Assembly: GCA_964530225.1 (NCBI GenBank)
Contig: CAZHBA010000025.1
Coordinates: 1-9,582 of the forward strand
Origin: CAZHBA01 sp964530225
Lineage (GTDB): Bacteria; Pseudomonadota; Alphaproteobacteria; UBA6615
Length of the DNA stretch: 9,582 bases
Direction of reading: 5' to 3'
This document shows positions 1 to 6,159 of the stretch, one piece after another (positions within the stretch are counted from its first letter, which is position 1; every line of letters starts with the position of its first letter). Below the pieces are notes generated by a model. It saw nothing but the letters and a program-made list of their open reading frames with translations, made no database searches and was not told the DNA's origin. The position numbers and the translations under genes were made by a program.

Positions 1-1
1 A

Positions 2-577
2 AAAAAGTACGCTAACCGGCGGCTTTACAATACCGCGACTAGCAAGTACGTCACCCTCGACGATTTGTCCGGCATGGTGAAGTCGGGCGTGGAATTTACT
101 GTCGTTGATGCCAAGAGTGGTGAAGACATTACGCGCTCGGTGCTAACCCAGATTATTTTTGAGGAAGAGAGCAAAGGTCAGAACCTGTTGCCGATCAAAT
201 TTTTACGCCAGCTCATCGGCTTCTATGGCGACAGTCTGCAATCGGTCGTGCCCAATTATCTTGAACATTCGATGAACACGTTCACCCAGAACGAAGAGGT
301 CATGCGTGGCTATATGAAAGAGGCGATGGGCGGGATGTTCCCCTTTTACCAGTGGGAGGACATGGGCAAACAAAATATGGCGATGTTCGAGCGCGCTATG
401 CAGATGTTCACGCCCTTCGTCGCGAATGACGGCAGCGGCAAGGAGCCGGAACTGGCGGAGATTGCGACCAGCGACGATGAAGACGACGATATGAGCATGT
501 TGAAATCGCAACTCAAGGCGCTGCAAAAGCAGGTCGACAATCTGTCAAGCACGTCGGGTAAGGACGACGACAGCTAG
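2..577 (+). CDS. phaR: PhaR, polyhydroxyalkanoate synthesis regulator (5' end outside window)
   Basis: Cytoplasmic DNA-binding repressor that senses polyhydroxyalkanoate (PHA) and controls phasin and PHA genes. The reading frame is open from the first base. It begins with KKYANRRLYNT and continues through YVTLDDL and DAKSGEDITRSVLTQII, the hallmark of the N-terminal PHB/PHA accumulation regulator domain. The following stretch (LLPIKFLRQLIGFYGDSLQ) is the second conserved block. An aromatic and Met-rich segment (GGMFPFYQWEDM) comes next, and the tail is acidic (SDDEDDD) with a short predicted coiled coil (MLKSQLKALQKQVDNL). About 191 codons are visible, and by comparison with the family perhaps ten residues are missing at the N-terminus. 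The TTG at 65 is not the start, because conserved family sequence lies upstream of it. Family identity is firm. Local target genes cannot be seen, since no phasin or PHA synthase gene is in the window. Confidence 0.92.
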   Translation, partial: KKYANRRLYNTATSKYVTLDDLSGMVKSGVEFTVVDAKSGEDITRSVLTQIIFEEESKGQNLLPIKFLRQLIGFYGDSLQSVVPNYLEHSMNTFTQNEEVMRGYMKEAMGGMFPFYQWEDMGKQNMAMFERAMQMFTPFVANDGSGKEPELAEIATSDDEDDDMSMLKSQLKALQKQVDNLSSTSGKDDDS

Positions 578-619
578 CTTTTGATTAAGGCCAAGTGGCC
601 TCGGCCTCACCTGTGCAGA

Positions 620-1012
620 TCAGGGTGGCTCGATGTCCGGTTTGCCGAAATACCAGCCCTGGAGATAGTCGACACCCTCTTGGCGTAGCATTTCCGCTTC
701 TTCCTCGGTTTCTACCTATTTGGCAGCCGTTTTTAGGCCAATTCCCTTGGTCAGTTGAATTAATGTCCTAACGAACACTTAGTTGTCCAGGTTGATCGGC
801 AGGTCGCGCACGAAAGAGCCATCGATCTTCACCATGCCGACATCGAGGCCACGCAAATGGCGGAACGAAGTGTAACCGGCGTTGAACTCGTCGAGCACGA
901 TACGGTAGCCGAACTCGTTGACCGACAGCACGAAGCGTAACAAATCGGCTATATCGTCGAGCGTGATCTGGCACCGGCGGCCGAGCTCAGCTTCCTGCTG
1001 CGGCTCGATGGC
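620..1012 (-). pseudogene. C-terminal remnant of an EAL-domain cyclic-di-GMP phosphodiesterase
   Basis: Read on the minus strand, this frame gives the second half of an EAL domain: GYRIVLDEFNAGYTSFRHL, then GLDVGMVKIDGSFVRDLP, then VRTLIQLTKGIGLKTAAK, then VETEEEAEMLRQEGVDYLQG and WYFGKP before a TGA at 620-622. EAL proteins hydrolyse cyclic-di-GMP. This copy cannot: the N-terminal half with the EAL motif is absent, and two in-frame stops break it, TAA at 779-781 (where the family usually has Gln) and TAG at 716-718 (where Trp of AEWVET is usual). The metal-binding DDFG motif has also drifted to DEFN. The upstream edge near 1012 runs into an unrelated remnant on the other strand. Similarity is by recognition of conserved blocks; the exact left limit of homology is uncertain. 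Confidence 0.82.
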
Positions 1013-1151
1013 CAACGCCGAGGCCTTTACCGACGGCTAGTTCCGCACCGGCGACCAGGGAATAATGGATGATGAGGGCTATTTGCACATCACCTGACGG
1101 TTGAAGGAGATCGTCAATTACAGCATCGAGAAAATATAGCCGCGCGAAGTC
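1008..1151 (+). pseudogene. Fragment of an AMP-forming acyl-CoA synthetase (C-terminal hinge region)
   Basis: The frame starting at 1008 reads MANAEAFTDG, stop, FRTGDQGIMDDEGYLHIT, stop, RLKEIVNYSIENI, stop, PREV. This matches the ANL-superfamily signature, in which 'TDGWFRTGD-G--D-DGY--ITGRLKEII--GGEKISPREV' joins the large N-terminal domain to the mobile C-terminal domain. Three in-frame stops interrupt it: TAG 1038-1040 at the usual Trp, TGA 1095-1097 at the usual Gly of TGRLKEI, and TAG 1137-1139 at the usual Ser of KISPREV. The nucleotide-binding loop and most of the enzyme are missing upstream, and the sequence runs straight into ketopantoate reductase sequence downstream. It is certainly non-functional. 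Substrate class cannot be told from this piece. Confidence 0.82.
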
Positions 1152-1331
1152 GGCGAGCACAAAATCTCGATGATGCAGAATCTCGAACCTGGCCGCCCCA
1201 TGGAGATCGATGTGCTGGTAGGCTCCGTGCAGGAATTGGCCTGCTTGACCGGTGTCGCCACACCGATCATTGATAGCGTGCTGGAGCTGGTAAAAATATG
1301 CGCCCGGCTGGCGGGTTGTTACGATGGATAA
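1149..1331 (+). pseudogene. C-terminal remnant of ketopantoate reductase (ApbA/PanE family)
   Basis: In the same frame as the preceding acyl-CoA synthetase piece, this stretch reads VGEHKISMMQNLEPGRPMEI, then DVLVGSVQELACLTGV, ATPIIDSVLELVKICARLAG, ending CYDG and TAA at 1329-1331. This is the C-terminal helical domain of 2-dehydropantoate 2-reductase, where the SML-D-E-GR--EID--VG-V-ELA---GV-TP--D and final LVRLRAR segments are conserved. The family enzyme reduces ketopantoate with NADPH in pantothenate synthesis or acts on related 2-oxo acids. The Rossmann NADPH domain is absent. The 3' end overlaps a possible early start of the next gene and lies directly before it. A start at the ATG pair 1170/1173 could give a peptide of about 53 residues, but no ribosome binding site supports it. 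Confidence 0.85.
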
Positions 1332-1337
1332 AGGTGA
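1331..1337 (+). promoter_or_regulatory. Shine-Dalgarno site that favours the GTG start of the NrtR-like gene
   Basis: AAGGTGA ends four bases before GTG 1342, with the AAGG core seven bases away, a normal spacing. The upstream in-frame ATG at 1324 has no purine-rich site before it (GGGTTGTTACG), so the GTG start is preferred. The site overlaps the stop codon of the ketopantoate reductase remnant. Confidence 0.5.
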
Positions 1338-1341
1338 ACCT

Positions 1342-2397
1342 GTGGCGAAACCTCACACACCGGCGGTTATTGGCCTCAACGCGATCATCATCGCGGTGAC
1401 CGATGAGGTGCCACGTATCTTGACCGTGCAACGGGCTGCCCATTCGCTGGCGACTCCGGCCCAGAAGGGCGAGGCCGAGGCCTGGGCCGACAGCCCGGTA
1501 GCGCTACCCTTCGGTCCGTTCGATCCCGATCAGCACCGCACGCTGGAGCTGGGCCTGCATAGCTGGGTTGAGCAGCAGACTGGCCTTGATCTCGGCTATG
1601 TCGAGCAGCTCTACACCTTCGGCGACCGCTACCGCGACCCGCGCGAGCAGGCAGGGGGTCCGCGTCTGGTGTCGGTCGGTTATATCGCCCTGGTACGCCA
1701 GGTTCCGTTGTCCGGAGCGGGTGAAGCCGAATGGCACAACTGGTACGACTTTTTTCCGTGGGAGGACTGGCGCGAGGGTCGGCCAGCCATCATCGACCGC
1801 ACGATCCGGCCGAACCTGCAAAACTGGATCGACACAATCGGCGACGGCGATATAGGCGATACCTATCGGGAGCGGCTGTCGATTGCGTTCGGAACCGGAG
1901 CGGCATCGTGGGATTTTGAGCGCGTTCTGGAACGCTACGAACTGCTCTACGAAGCGGGAATGATCGGTGAGGCCCTGCGTGATGCACAAATTAGCGCGAC
2001 GATCTCGGGTCAGCTGGTGCCTCAGCCCGATGCCGGGACACTGGCGACGGCGGAGTTGTTGGGCACACCGATGGCGCTCGACAACCGCCGCGTCTTGGCG
2101 ACCGCGCTAGGCCGTATTCGCGGTAAGTTGAAATACCGTCCCGTGGTTTTTGATCTGTTGGCGCCAACATTTACCCTGCTGCAATTGCAGCGGGTAGTCG
2201 AAGCGCTGGGTGGCGTGCGGCTGCACAAACAGAACTTTCGCCGCCTGGTTATCAATGGCGGACTGGTCGAGCCGACGGGCCATCGCGAAAGCCAAGCCCG
2301 CGGTCGACCAGCGGAATTATTCCGCTTCCGCCGCGAAATCTTGAGCGAGGGCTCAACGCCGGGTATCGGTCTGCCTGCGGCACGCATTATCGGTTAA
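1342..2397 (+). CDS. nrtR: NrtR-like Nudix-related transcriptional regulator of NAD synthesis
   Basis: Predicted cytoplasmic repressor of NAD genes, 351 residues from GTG. Residues about 8-165 form a Nudix-like fold (VIGLNAIIIAV; LPFGPFDPDQHRTLELGL; YVEQLYTFGDRYRDP; RLVSVGYIALV). The catalytic Nudix box is destroyed: where REUxEExG is expected, SWVEQQTG is seen at about 74-81, so RE became SW and both key Glu became Gln. In NrtR proteins this domain binds ADP-ribose-type NAD metabolites and does not hydrolyse them. Residues about 268-335 are the C-terminal winged helix (FTLLQLQRVVEAL, RLHKQNFRRLV, GRPAELFRFRREI). At 351 residues it is longer than compact NrtR proteins, because of a linker at about 165-240. 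It lies 119 bases upstream of nadABC on the same strand, with two matching palindromes in the gap, which strongly supports the role. An ATG start at 1324 (357 residues) is the alternative. Confidence 0.85.
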   Translation: MAKPHTPAVIGLNAIIIAVTDEVPRILTVQRAAHSLATPAQKGEAEAWADSPVALPFGPFDPDQHRTLELGLHSWVEQQTGLDLGYVEQLYTFGDRYRDPREQAGGPRLVSVGYIALVRQVPLSGAGEAEWHNWYDFFPWEDWREGRPAIIDRTIRPNLQNWIDTIGDGDIGDTYRERLSIAFGTGAASWDFERVLERYELLYEAGMIGEALRDAQISATISGQLVPQPDAGTLATAELLGTPMALDNRRVLATALGRIRGKLKYRPVVFDLLAPTFTLLQLQRVVEALGGVRLHKQNFRRLVINGGLVEPTGHRESQARGRPAELFRFRREILSEGSTPGIGLPAARIIG

Positions 2398-2444
2398 ACG
2401 CGGTGCTGAAATACGACCACCGTTAAATAATTCGCCTTGACTCC

Positions 2445-2472
2445 TTGATATGCTCCATGAGAGCATTATACA
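2445..2472 (+). promoter_or_regulatory. Possible sigma-70-type promoter for nadABC
   Basis: TTGATA (2445-2450) and TATACA (2467-2472) are separated by 16 bases. The first palindrome fills the spacer and the second begins at the -10 element, an arrangement that would let a bound repressor block RNA polymerase. A nearby TTGACT (2437-2442) is a better -35 hexamer but has no -10 element at normal spacing. The assignment is by eye and tentative. Confidence 0.35.
2450..2466. promoter_or_regulatory. Operator palindrome 1 (ATGCTC-N5-GAGCAT), presumed NrtR site
   Basis: A perfect 6-base inverted repeat, ATGCTC and GAGCAT, around the spacer CATGA, centred at 2458. It shares the pattern ATRCTC-N5-GAGYAT with the second palindrome 24 bases downstream. 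Two sites of the same design in the gap between an NrtR-type gene and nadA suggest they are its operators. The symmetry is seen; which protein binds is inferred. Confidence 0.65.
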
Positions 2473-2492
2473 TATACTCAATATGAGTATAT
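2472..2492. promoter_or_regulatory. Operator palindrome 2 (ATATACTCA-N3-TGAGTATAT), presumed NrtR site
   Basis: A perfect 9-base inverted repeat with a 3-base spacer, centred at 2482, the strongest symmetric element in the window. Its core ATACTC-N5-GAGTAT matches the first palindrome except for one symmetric purine/pyrimidine change in each arm. It ends 24 bases before the nadA ATG and overlaps the likely -10 or transcription start region, as expected for a repressor site. Confidence 0.75.
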
Positions 2493-2516
2493 CTGGATCA
2501 TCATGAGAGCCTACAG

Positions 2517-3521
2517 ATGAGCTACACAGCCGAACTGGAATACACACCGGCCGTCGCCGACGCGACCCAGCTGATTTTCGAGCGGGTGAAATCGGTCATT
2601 CCCGAGTTTGAGTGGCCCGTCCACGCGCCCTATGTCGAGGCGATCAACCGTCTCAAGCGCGAACGTAACGCGGTTATCCTCGCTCACAATTATATGACGC
2701 CGGAGATTTTTCATGGCGTCTCCGACATCGTCGGCGACAGCCTGGCGTTGGCCCGCAAGGCGGCGGAGACTGATGCCGACGTCATCGTGTTAGCCGGCGT
2801 CCATTTCATGGCTGAGACGGCGAAACTGCTGAGCCCGGAAAAGACGGTTCTGATGCCCGACATGGCGGCGGGTTGCTCGTTGGCAGCGTCGATTACCGGT
2901 GCCGACGTGCGCCTATTGCGTGAAAAATATCCCGGCGTGCCTATCGTTACCTACGTCAACACCTCGGCAGAGGTGAAGGCCGAATCCGACATCTGCTGCA
3001 CTTCGGGTAACGCGGTGAAGGTCGTCGAATCCTTGGGTGCCGCCCGGGTCATCTGCCTGCCCGACCAATATCTCGCGCGCTACATCGCCAGCCAGACTGA
3101 CGTCGAAGTAATTATTTGGGAAGGTAGCTGCGAAGTGCACGAACGTTTTACCGGCGACGAATTGCGCGACTACCGCCAGCAATTTTCCGACATCGTCATC
3201 GTCGCCCATCCAGAATGTCCGCAAGATGTCTTACAGGAGGCCGATTTTGTCGGCTCCACCGCCAACATGGTCAACTATGTCGGCGAGGAAAAACCGGGGC
3301 GCGTGCTGCTGGTTACTGAATGCTCCATGAGCGACAACGTGGCGGTTGAGCATCCAGATATCGAATTCATCCGTCCCTGTAATTTGTGCCCCTACATGAA
3401 ACTTATCACGTTACCAAAAATTCTCGGCGTGTTGACCGAGATGTCACCGCAAATCGAGATCGATCCCGAAATAGCCGAGCGCGCCCGCGTCTCCGTGGAG
3501 CGCATGCTCGCCATCCGCTAG
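2517..3521 (+). CDS. nadA: Quinolinate synthase NadA
   Basis: Cytoplasmic [4Fe-4S] enzyme that condenses iminoaspartate with dihydroxyacetone phosphate to quinolinate, the second step of de novo NAD synthesis. It has 334 residues, normal for the family. Visible family blocks are ILAHNYMTPEI (54-64), DIVGDSLALAR (70-80), VHFMAETAKLL (95-105), MPDMAAGCSLA (113-123), YVNTSAEVKAESD (146-158), WEGSCEVHERF (201-211), HPECP (231-235), GSTANM (246-251) and CNLCPYMK (288-295). The three cluster ligands should be Cys120, Cys205 and Cys291: their spacing of about 86 residues and their contexts fit the family. The ATG at 2517 has only a weak site (TGAGAG, seven bases upstream). It is first in a nadABC operon behind the paired operators, so repression when NAD is plentiful is likely. 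Confidence 0.97.
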   Translation: MSYTAELEYTPAVADATQLIFERVKSVIPEFEWPVHAPYVEAINRLKRERNAVILAHNYMTPEIFHGVSDIVGDSLALARKAAETDADVIVLAGVHFMAETAKLLSPEKTVLMPDMAAGCSLAASITGADVRLLREKYPGVPIVTYVNTSAEVKAESDICCTSGNAVKVVESLGAARVICLPDQYLARYIASQTDVEVIIWEGSCEVHERFTGDELRDYRQQFSDIVIVAHPECPQDVLQEADFVGSTANMVNYVGEEKPGRVLLVTECSMSDNVAVEHPDIEFIRPCNLCPYMKLITLPKILGVLTEMSPQIEIDPEIAERARVSVERMLAIR

Positions 3522-3536
3522 CAAGACTGACCAGCT

Positions 3537-5225
3537 ATGAACGTTGTTCGGCCAGTTCGGCGCGCATTACGCCACGCCACCGACGCTGAGGTTATTGTCG
3601 TCGGGTCGGGCATGGCCGGACTGGTGACGGCGTTACAACTGGCGCCGCGTAGGGTGACCCTGCTTACCAAAACCCCCAGCCTCACCGGTGGCTCAACCGT
3701 CTGGGCGCAGGGGGGTATCGCCGGCGCGGTGGGCGCGGACGATACGCCCGAAGCGCATGCCTCCGACACCATGGTGGCAGGCGCCGGCCTGAGCAAAATG
3801 GCGGCGGTCGAACTGTTGACTCGCGACGGCGCGGTGCGGCTGCGCGAGCTCATCGATTTGGGCGCGCCGTTCGATCGCGATGAAGCGGGCGAGGTTTTGC
3901 TCGGCCGCGAGGCCGCGCACGGGCAGCGGCGCATCGTCCATGCTGGCGGTGATGCCACCGGTCGCTATGTGCATAAATGGCTCGCCGATGCTGTCGCTAA
4001 GACGCCGTCGATCGACGAGCAAACCTCCGCCTTCGCCTGGGATTTGGCGGTACGGGACGGGCGCGTGTGCGGTGTTCTGGCCTATCACCAGAGTGGCGGC
4101 TGGACTCTACAGCAGGCGCCGTTCGTCGTTTTGGCAACCGGCGGGTCGGGGCAGCTTTTCCAATGCACGACCAATCCGCCTGAGGCCACCGCCGACGGCT
4201 TGGCCATGGCTGCACGTGCCGGTGTACGCCTCGCCGACCTGGAGTTTGTACAGTTCCACCCAACGGCACTGGCCGACCCTAGCGCTGCTAGCGGCGCGCC
4301 AATGCCGCTTTTGACCGAAGCGCTGCGCGGCGAGGGTGCTATCTTGGTTGACGCTGCCGGTGATCGGTTCATGCTTGGCGAACACCCGGAAGCCGAACTG
4401 GCGCCGCGCGACGTGGTCGCCCGCGCTATTTGGCAGCGCTTAATCGACGGCGAGGGCGCCTATTTGGACATACGCGCGATCATGGCCAACGGGTCGGCGG
4501 CACGGTTTCCCACCGTCCGCTCGCTATGTGAGTGTGCCGGTTTCGATACGGCGCGCGAGCCGATCCCTGTCGCGCCTGCCGCGCACTACCATATGGGCGG
4601 CATCGCCGCCGACGATCATGGCCGTACGTCGCTTGACGGTCTGTGGGTGTGCGGCGAAGCGGCGGCAACCGGCGTGCACGGCGCCAACAGGCTGGCTAGC
4701 AATTCGCTGCTCGAGGGCTTGGTTTTCGGCCACCGGGTTGCCGAGGATATCGCCAGCCAAGCCATTTCGCCGCGGTTGCTACCAACCCTTTCCATTCCAA
4801 CGATCCCGGGACCGGTTGCCACTTTTGCTAGCCTATCCGCCCAACTGCGTGACACCATGTACGCAAAGGTTGGGCTATGTCGCGATGGAGGCGGCTTGCA
4901 AGCTGCGCTTACGGCTCATGCTCGGTTGGCACACCAACTAACCGCGATCGAACGTCAGGCCGGACAGCCGGAACCGTCCGCTAACGATGTCCGGCGTTGG
5001 GGCGAGTTGCACAATCTGGCGCTTGTGGGGCACCTTGTTACGCTGGCGGCGTCGCGTCGCTGTGAGAGTCGCGGCGCCCACTATAGGTCCGATTATTCGC
5101 AACCGGTGGCCGACATCGGCCAACGGCAATTTCTGACAATCGAAGATCTTGGGGAACCCACTCCACCTGCAGAGATTCAAGAGGAACGCCGCCATGGCGC
5201 AAGTGCCGCCGCTCTATCCGCTTAG
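3537..5225 (+). CDS. nadB: L-aspartate oxidase NadB
   Basis: FAD enzyme that oxidises L-aspartate to iminoaspartate, the substrate of NadA, using oxygen or fumarate as acceptor. It has 562 residues. The N-terminal FAD site VIVVGSGMAGL (19-29) is followed by GGSTVWAQGGIA (51-62), ATGGSGQLFQ (200-209), the FAD contact block HMGGIAADDHGRTSLDGLWVCGE in the 350-373 region, and ATGVHGANRLASNSLLEGLVFG from 377. Residues matching the aspartate oxidase active site are His241 (QFHPT), Arg291 (PRDVVARA), His350 (AHYHMGG) and Arg385 (GANRLASNS). The capping region TEALRGEGAILVD (260-272) is typical and separates it from loose homology to succinate dehydrogenase SdhA. The helical C-terminal domain ends with SRGAHYRSDY (511-520). 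It lies 15 bases after nadA with no strong Shine-Dalgarno sequence, so translation may depend partly on nadA. Its last 32 bases overlap nadC. Confidence 0.96.
   Translation: MNVVRPVRRALRHATDAEVIVVGSGMAGLVTALQLAPRRVTLLTKTPSLTGGSTVWAQGGIAGAVGADDTPEAHASDTMVAGAGLSKMAAVELLTRDGAVRLRELIDLGAPFDRDEAGEVLLGREAAHGQRRIVHAGGDATGRYVHKWLADAVAKTPSIDEQTSAFAWDLAVRDGRVCGVLAYHQSGGWTLQQAPFVVLATGGSGQLFQCTTNPPEATADGLAMAARAGVRLADLEFVQFHPTALADPSAASGAPMPLLTEALRGEGAILVDAAGDRFMLGEHPEAELAPRDVVARAIWQRLIDGEGAYLDIRAIMANGSAARFPTVRSLCECAGFDTAREPIPVAPAAHYHMGGIAADDHGRTSLDGLWVCGEAAATGVHGANRLASNSLLEGLVFGHRVAEDIASQAISPRLLPTLSIPTIPGPVATFASLSAQLRDTMYAKVGLCRDGGGLQAALTAHARLAHQLTAIERQAGQPEPSANDVRRWGELHNLALVGHLVTLAASRRCESRGAHYRSDYSQPVADIGQRQFLTIEDLGEPTPPAEIQEERRHGASAAALSA
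5179..5185 (+). promoter_or_regulatory. Ribosome binding site of nadC inside nadB
   Basis: AAGAGGA lies eight bases before ATG 5194, inside the end of nadB. The in-frame TTG at 5149 lacks such a site and would add 15 residues not expected in the family, so this element fixes the nadC start at 5194. Confidence 0.7.
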
Positions 5226-6051
5226 CTATACGCCGATCATCGCTCGCGCGCTGGAAGAGGATTTCGGTGAGGCGGGCGATATCACCACCGACGCTATCGT
5301 CGCTCCGGATGCTCAGGCGAGTGCCAGGATAGTCGCCCGAAACGAAGGCCGGCTGGCTGGTCTCGACGTGGCGCTTGCGGTGTTTACTACCCTCGATCCC
5401 GCGGTCACCGCTGAGTTCGGTCACCAAGACGGCGAGGACATTCAAGCTGGTGCCACCCTGGCCGTGGTCTCCTGCCCGGCGCGGGTTCTACTCAGCGGCG
5501 AGCGCACCGCGCTTAACCTGATGGGTCGCATGTCGGGCATCGCCACCACCACCCGCGACCTGACCAAGGCCGTCGGCAATAATAAGGCGCGCATCGTCTG
5601 CACCCGCAAGACCGCGCCGGGGTTGCGAGTGCTCGACAAGTACGCTGTGCGTGCTGGCGGCGGCGTCAATCACCGCTTCGGCCTCGGCGATGGGGTGCTG
5701 ATCAAGGACAATCACCGCGTCATGGCCGGCGGCGTCGGGTCGGCGATCGAGCGCGTGCGCCAACGCCTTGGCCATATGGTCAAGGTCGAGGTCGAGGTCG
5801 ACACCATGGCTGAGTTGGAAGAGGCGCTGGGCTTCGATGTCGACGCGGTGTTGCTCGATAACATGGCGCCGGCGATGCTGGTTGAAGCGGTGGCGCTGGT
5901 CGGCGGTCGGGTGGTGACCGAGGCCTCGGGCGGCATCACGCCACAGACGGTGGCCGATGTAGCCGCCGCTGGCGTGGATCTCATCTCGCTCGGCTGGCTC
6001 ACCCACAGCGTTACCAACTGGGATGTCGGCCTCGATTTTGAGCCGCAGTGA
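5194..6051 (+). CDS. nadC: Nicotinate-nucleotide pyrophosphorylase (carboxylating), NadC
   Basis: Quinolinate phosphoribosyltransferase: it converts quinolinate and phosphoribosyl pyrophosphate to nicotinate mononucleotide, CO2 and pyrophosphate, completing the route begun by NadB and NadA. It has 285 residues, standard length. The N-terminal domain contains ALEEDFGEAGDITTDA (19-34). The barrel carries SGERTALNLMGRMSGIAT (101-118), CTRKTAPGLRVLDKYAV (136-152), GGGVNHRFGLGDGVLIKDNH (155-174), VEVEVDT (198-204), AVLLDNM (218-224), EASGGIT (243-249) and DLISLGWLTHS (262-272). Expected substrate-binding residues are present: Arg104, Arg138, Lys139, His160, Arg161, Lys171, Glu201 and Asp222. The start at ATG 5194 follows a good ribosome binding site and gives a 32-base overlap with nadB in another frame, pointing to coupled translation. 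Transcription probably ends at the hairpin 50 bases downstream. Confidence 0.97.
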   Translation: MAQVPPLYPLSYTPIIARALEEDFGEAGDITTDAIVAPDAQASARIVARNEGRLAGLDVALAVFTTLDPAVTAEFGHQDGEDIQAGATLAVVSCPARVLLSGERTALNLMGRMSGIATTTRDLTKAVGNNKARIVCTRKTAPGLRVLDKYAVRAGGGVNHRFGLGDGVLIKDNHRVMAGGVGSAIERVRQRLGHMVKVEVEVDTMAELEEALGFDVDAVLLDNMAPAMLVEAVALVGGRVVTEASGGITPQTVADVAAAGVDLISLGWLTHSVTNWDVGLDFEPQ

Positions 6052-6055
6052 CATA

Positions 6056-6137
6056 CTTCTCATCACCGAGCTTGTCGAGAGACAAAGGATGAAGCCAGTA
6101 AACACCTCACCCTTCGATAAGCTCAGGATGAGGTGTT
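6056..6137. repeat. Pair of inverted copies of a palindromic intergenic repeat
   Basis: The segment CTCATCACCGAGCTTGTCGA (6059-6078) is matched in reverse complement by TCGATAAGCTCAGGATGAG (6114-6132): both contain CTCATC, then GAGCTT, then TCGA. Each copy also has its own flanking inverted arms: CTTC-CATC with GATGAAG for copy 1 (imperfect), and AACACCTCA with TGAGGTGTT for copy 2 (perfect). From memory, motifs close to CCTTCGACAAGCTCAGGATGAG are scattered between genes in many proteobacterial genomes; I could not verify this here. Confidence 0.65.
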
Positions 6138-6141
6138 TTCT
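6101..6141. terminator. Bidirectional hairpin terminator between convergent nadC and the serine hydrolase gene
   Basis: The arms AACACCTCA (6101-6109) and TGAGGTGTT (6129-6137) pair perfectly. After one C/A mismatch, three more pairs form (CCT 6111-6113 with AGG 6125-6127), leaving an 11-base loop. Four T (6136-6139) follow on the plus strand and three T on the minus strand. The placement, 50 bases after the nadC stop and 23 bases beyond the stop of the opposing gene, fits termination in both directions, better for nadC. It is formed by copy 2 of the intergenic repeat. Confidence 0.65.
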
Positions 6142-6159
6142 ATCTGATTAAATGAACTG

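Noticed and set aside
588..601. Small hairpin AGGCC-AAGT-GGCCT just after phaR as a terminator
   Set aside because: The stem is only five pairs and no T-run follows, so termination is not supported.
1170..1331. Possible small gene starting at the ATG pair 1170/1173
   Set aside because: The translation is plainly the tail of ketopantoate reductase, there is no ribosome binding site, and the frame upstream is a decayed different gene.
1504..1989. Minus-strand open frame of 161 codons inside the NrtR-like gene
   Set aside because: Antisense shadow of a conserved gene with low-complexity composition and no family resemblance.
2401..2422. CGGTG...CACCG inverted repeat after the NrtR-like gene as a terminator
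   Set aside because: Five-pair stem with a 12-base loop and an AT-rich tail that is not a T-run; too weak to call.
2503..2505. ATG at 2503 as an alternative nadA start
   Set aside because: It is out of frame with nadA (14 bases from 2517); the ATG at 2517 opens the conserved protein.
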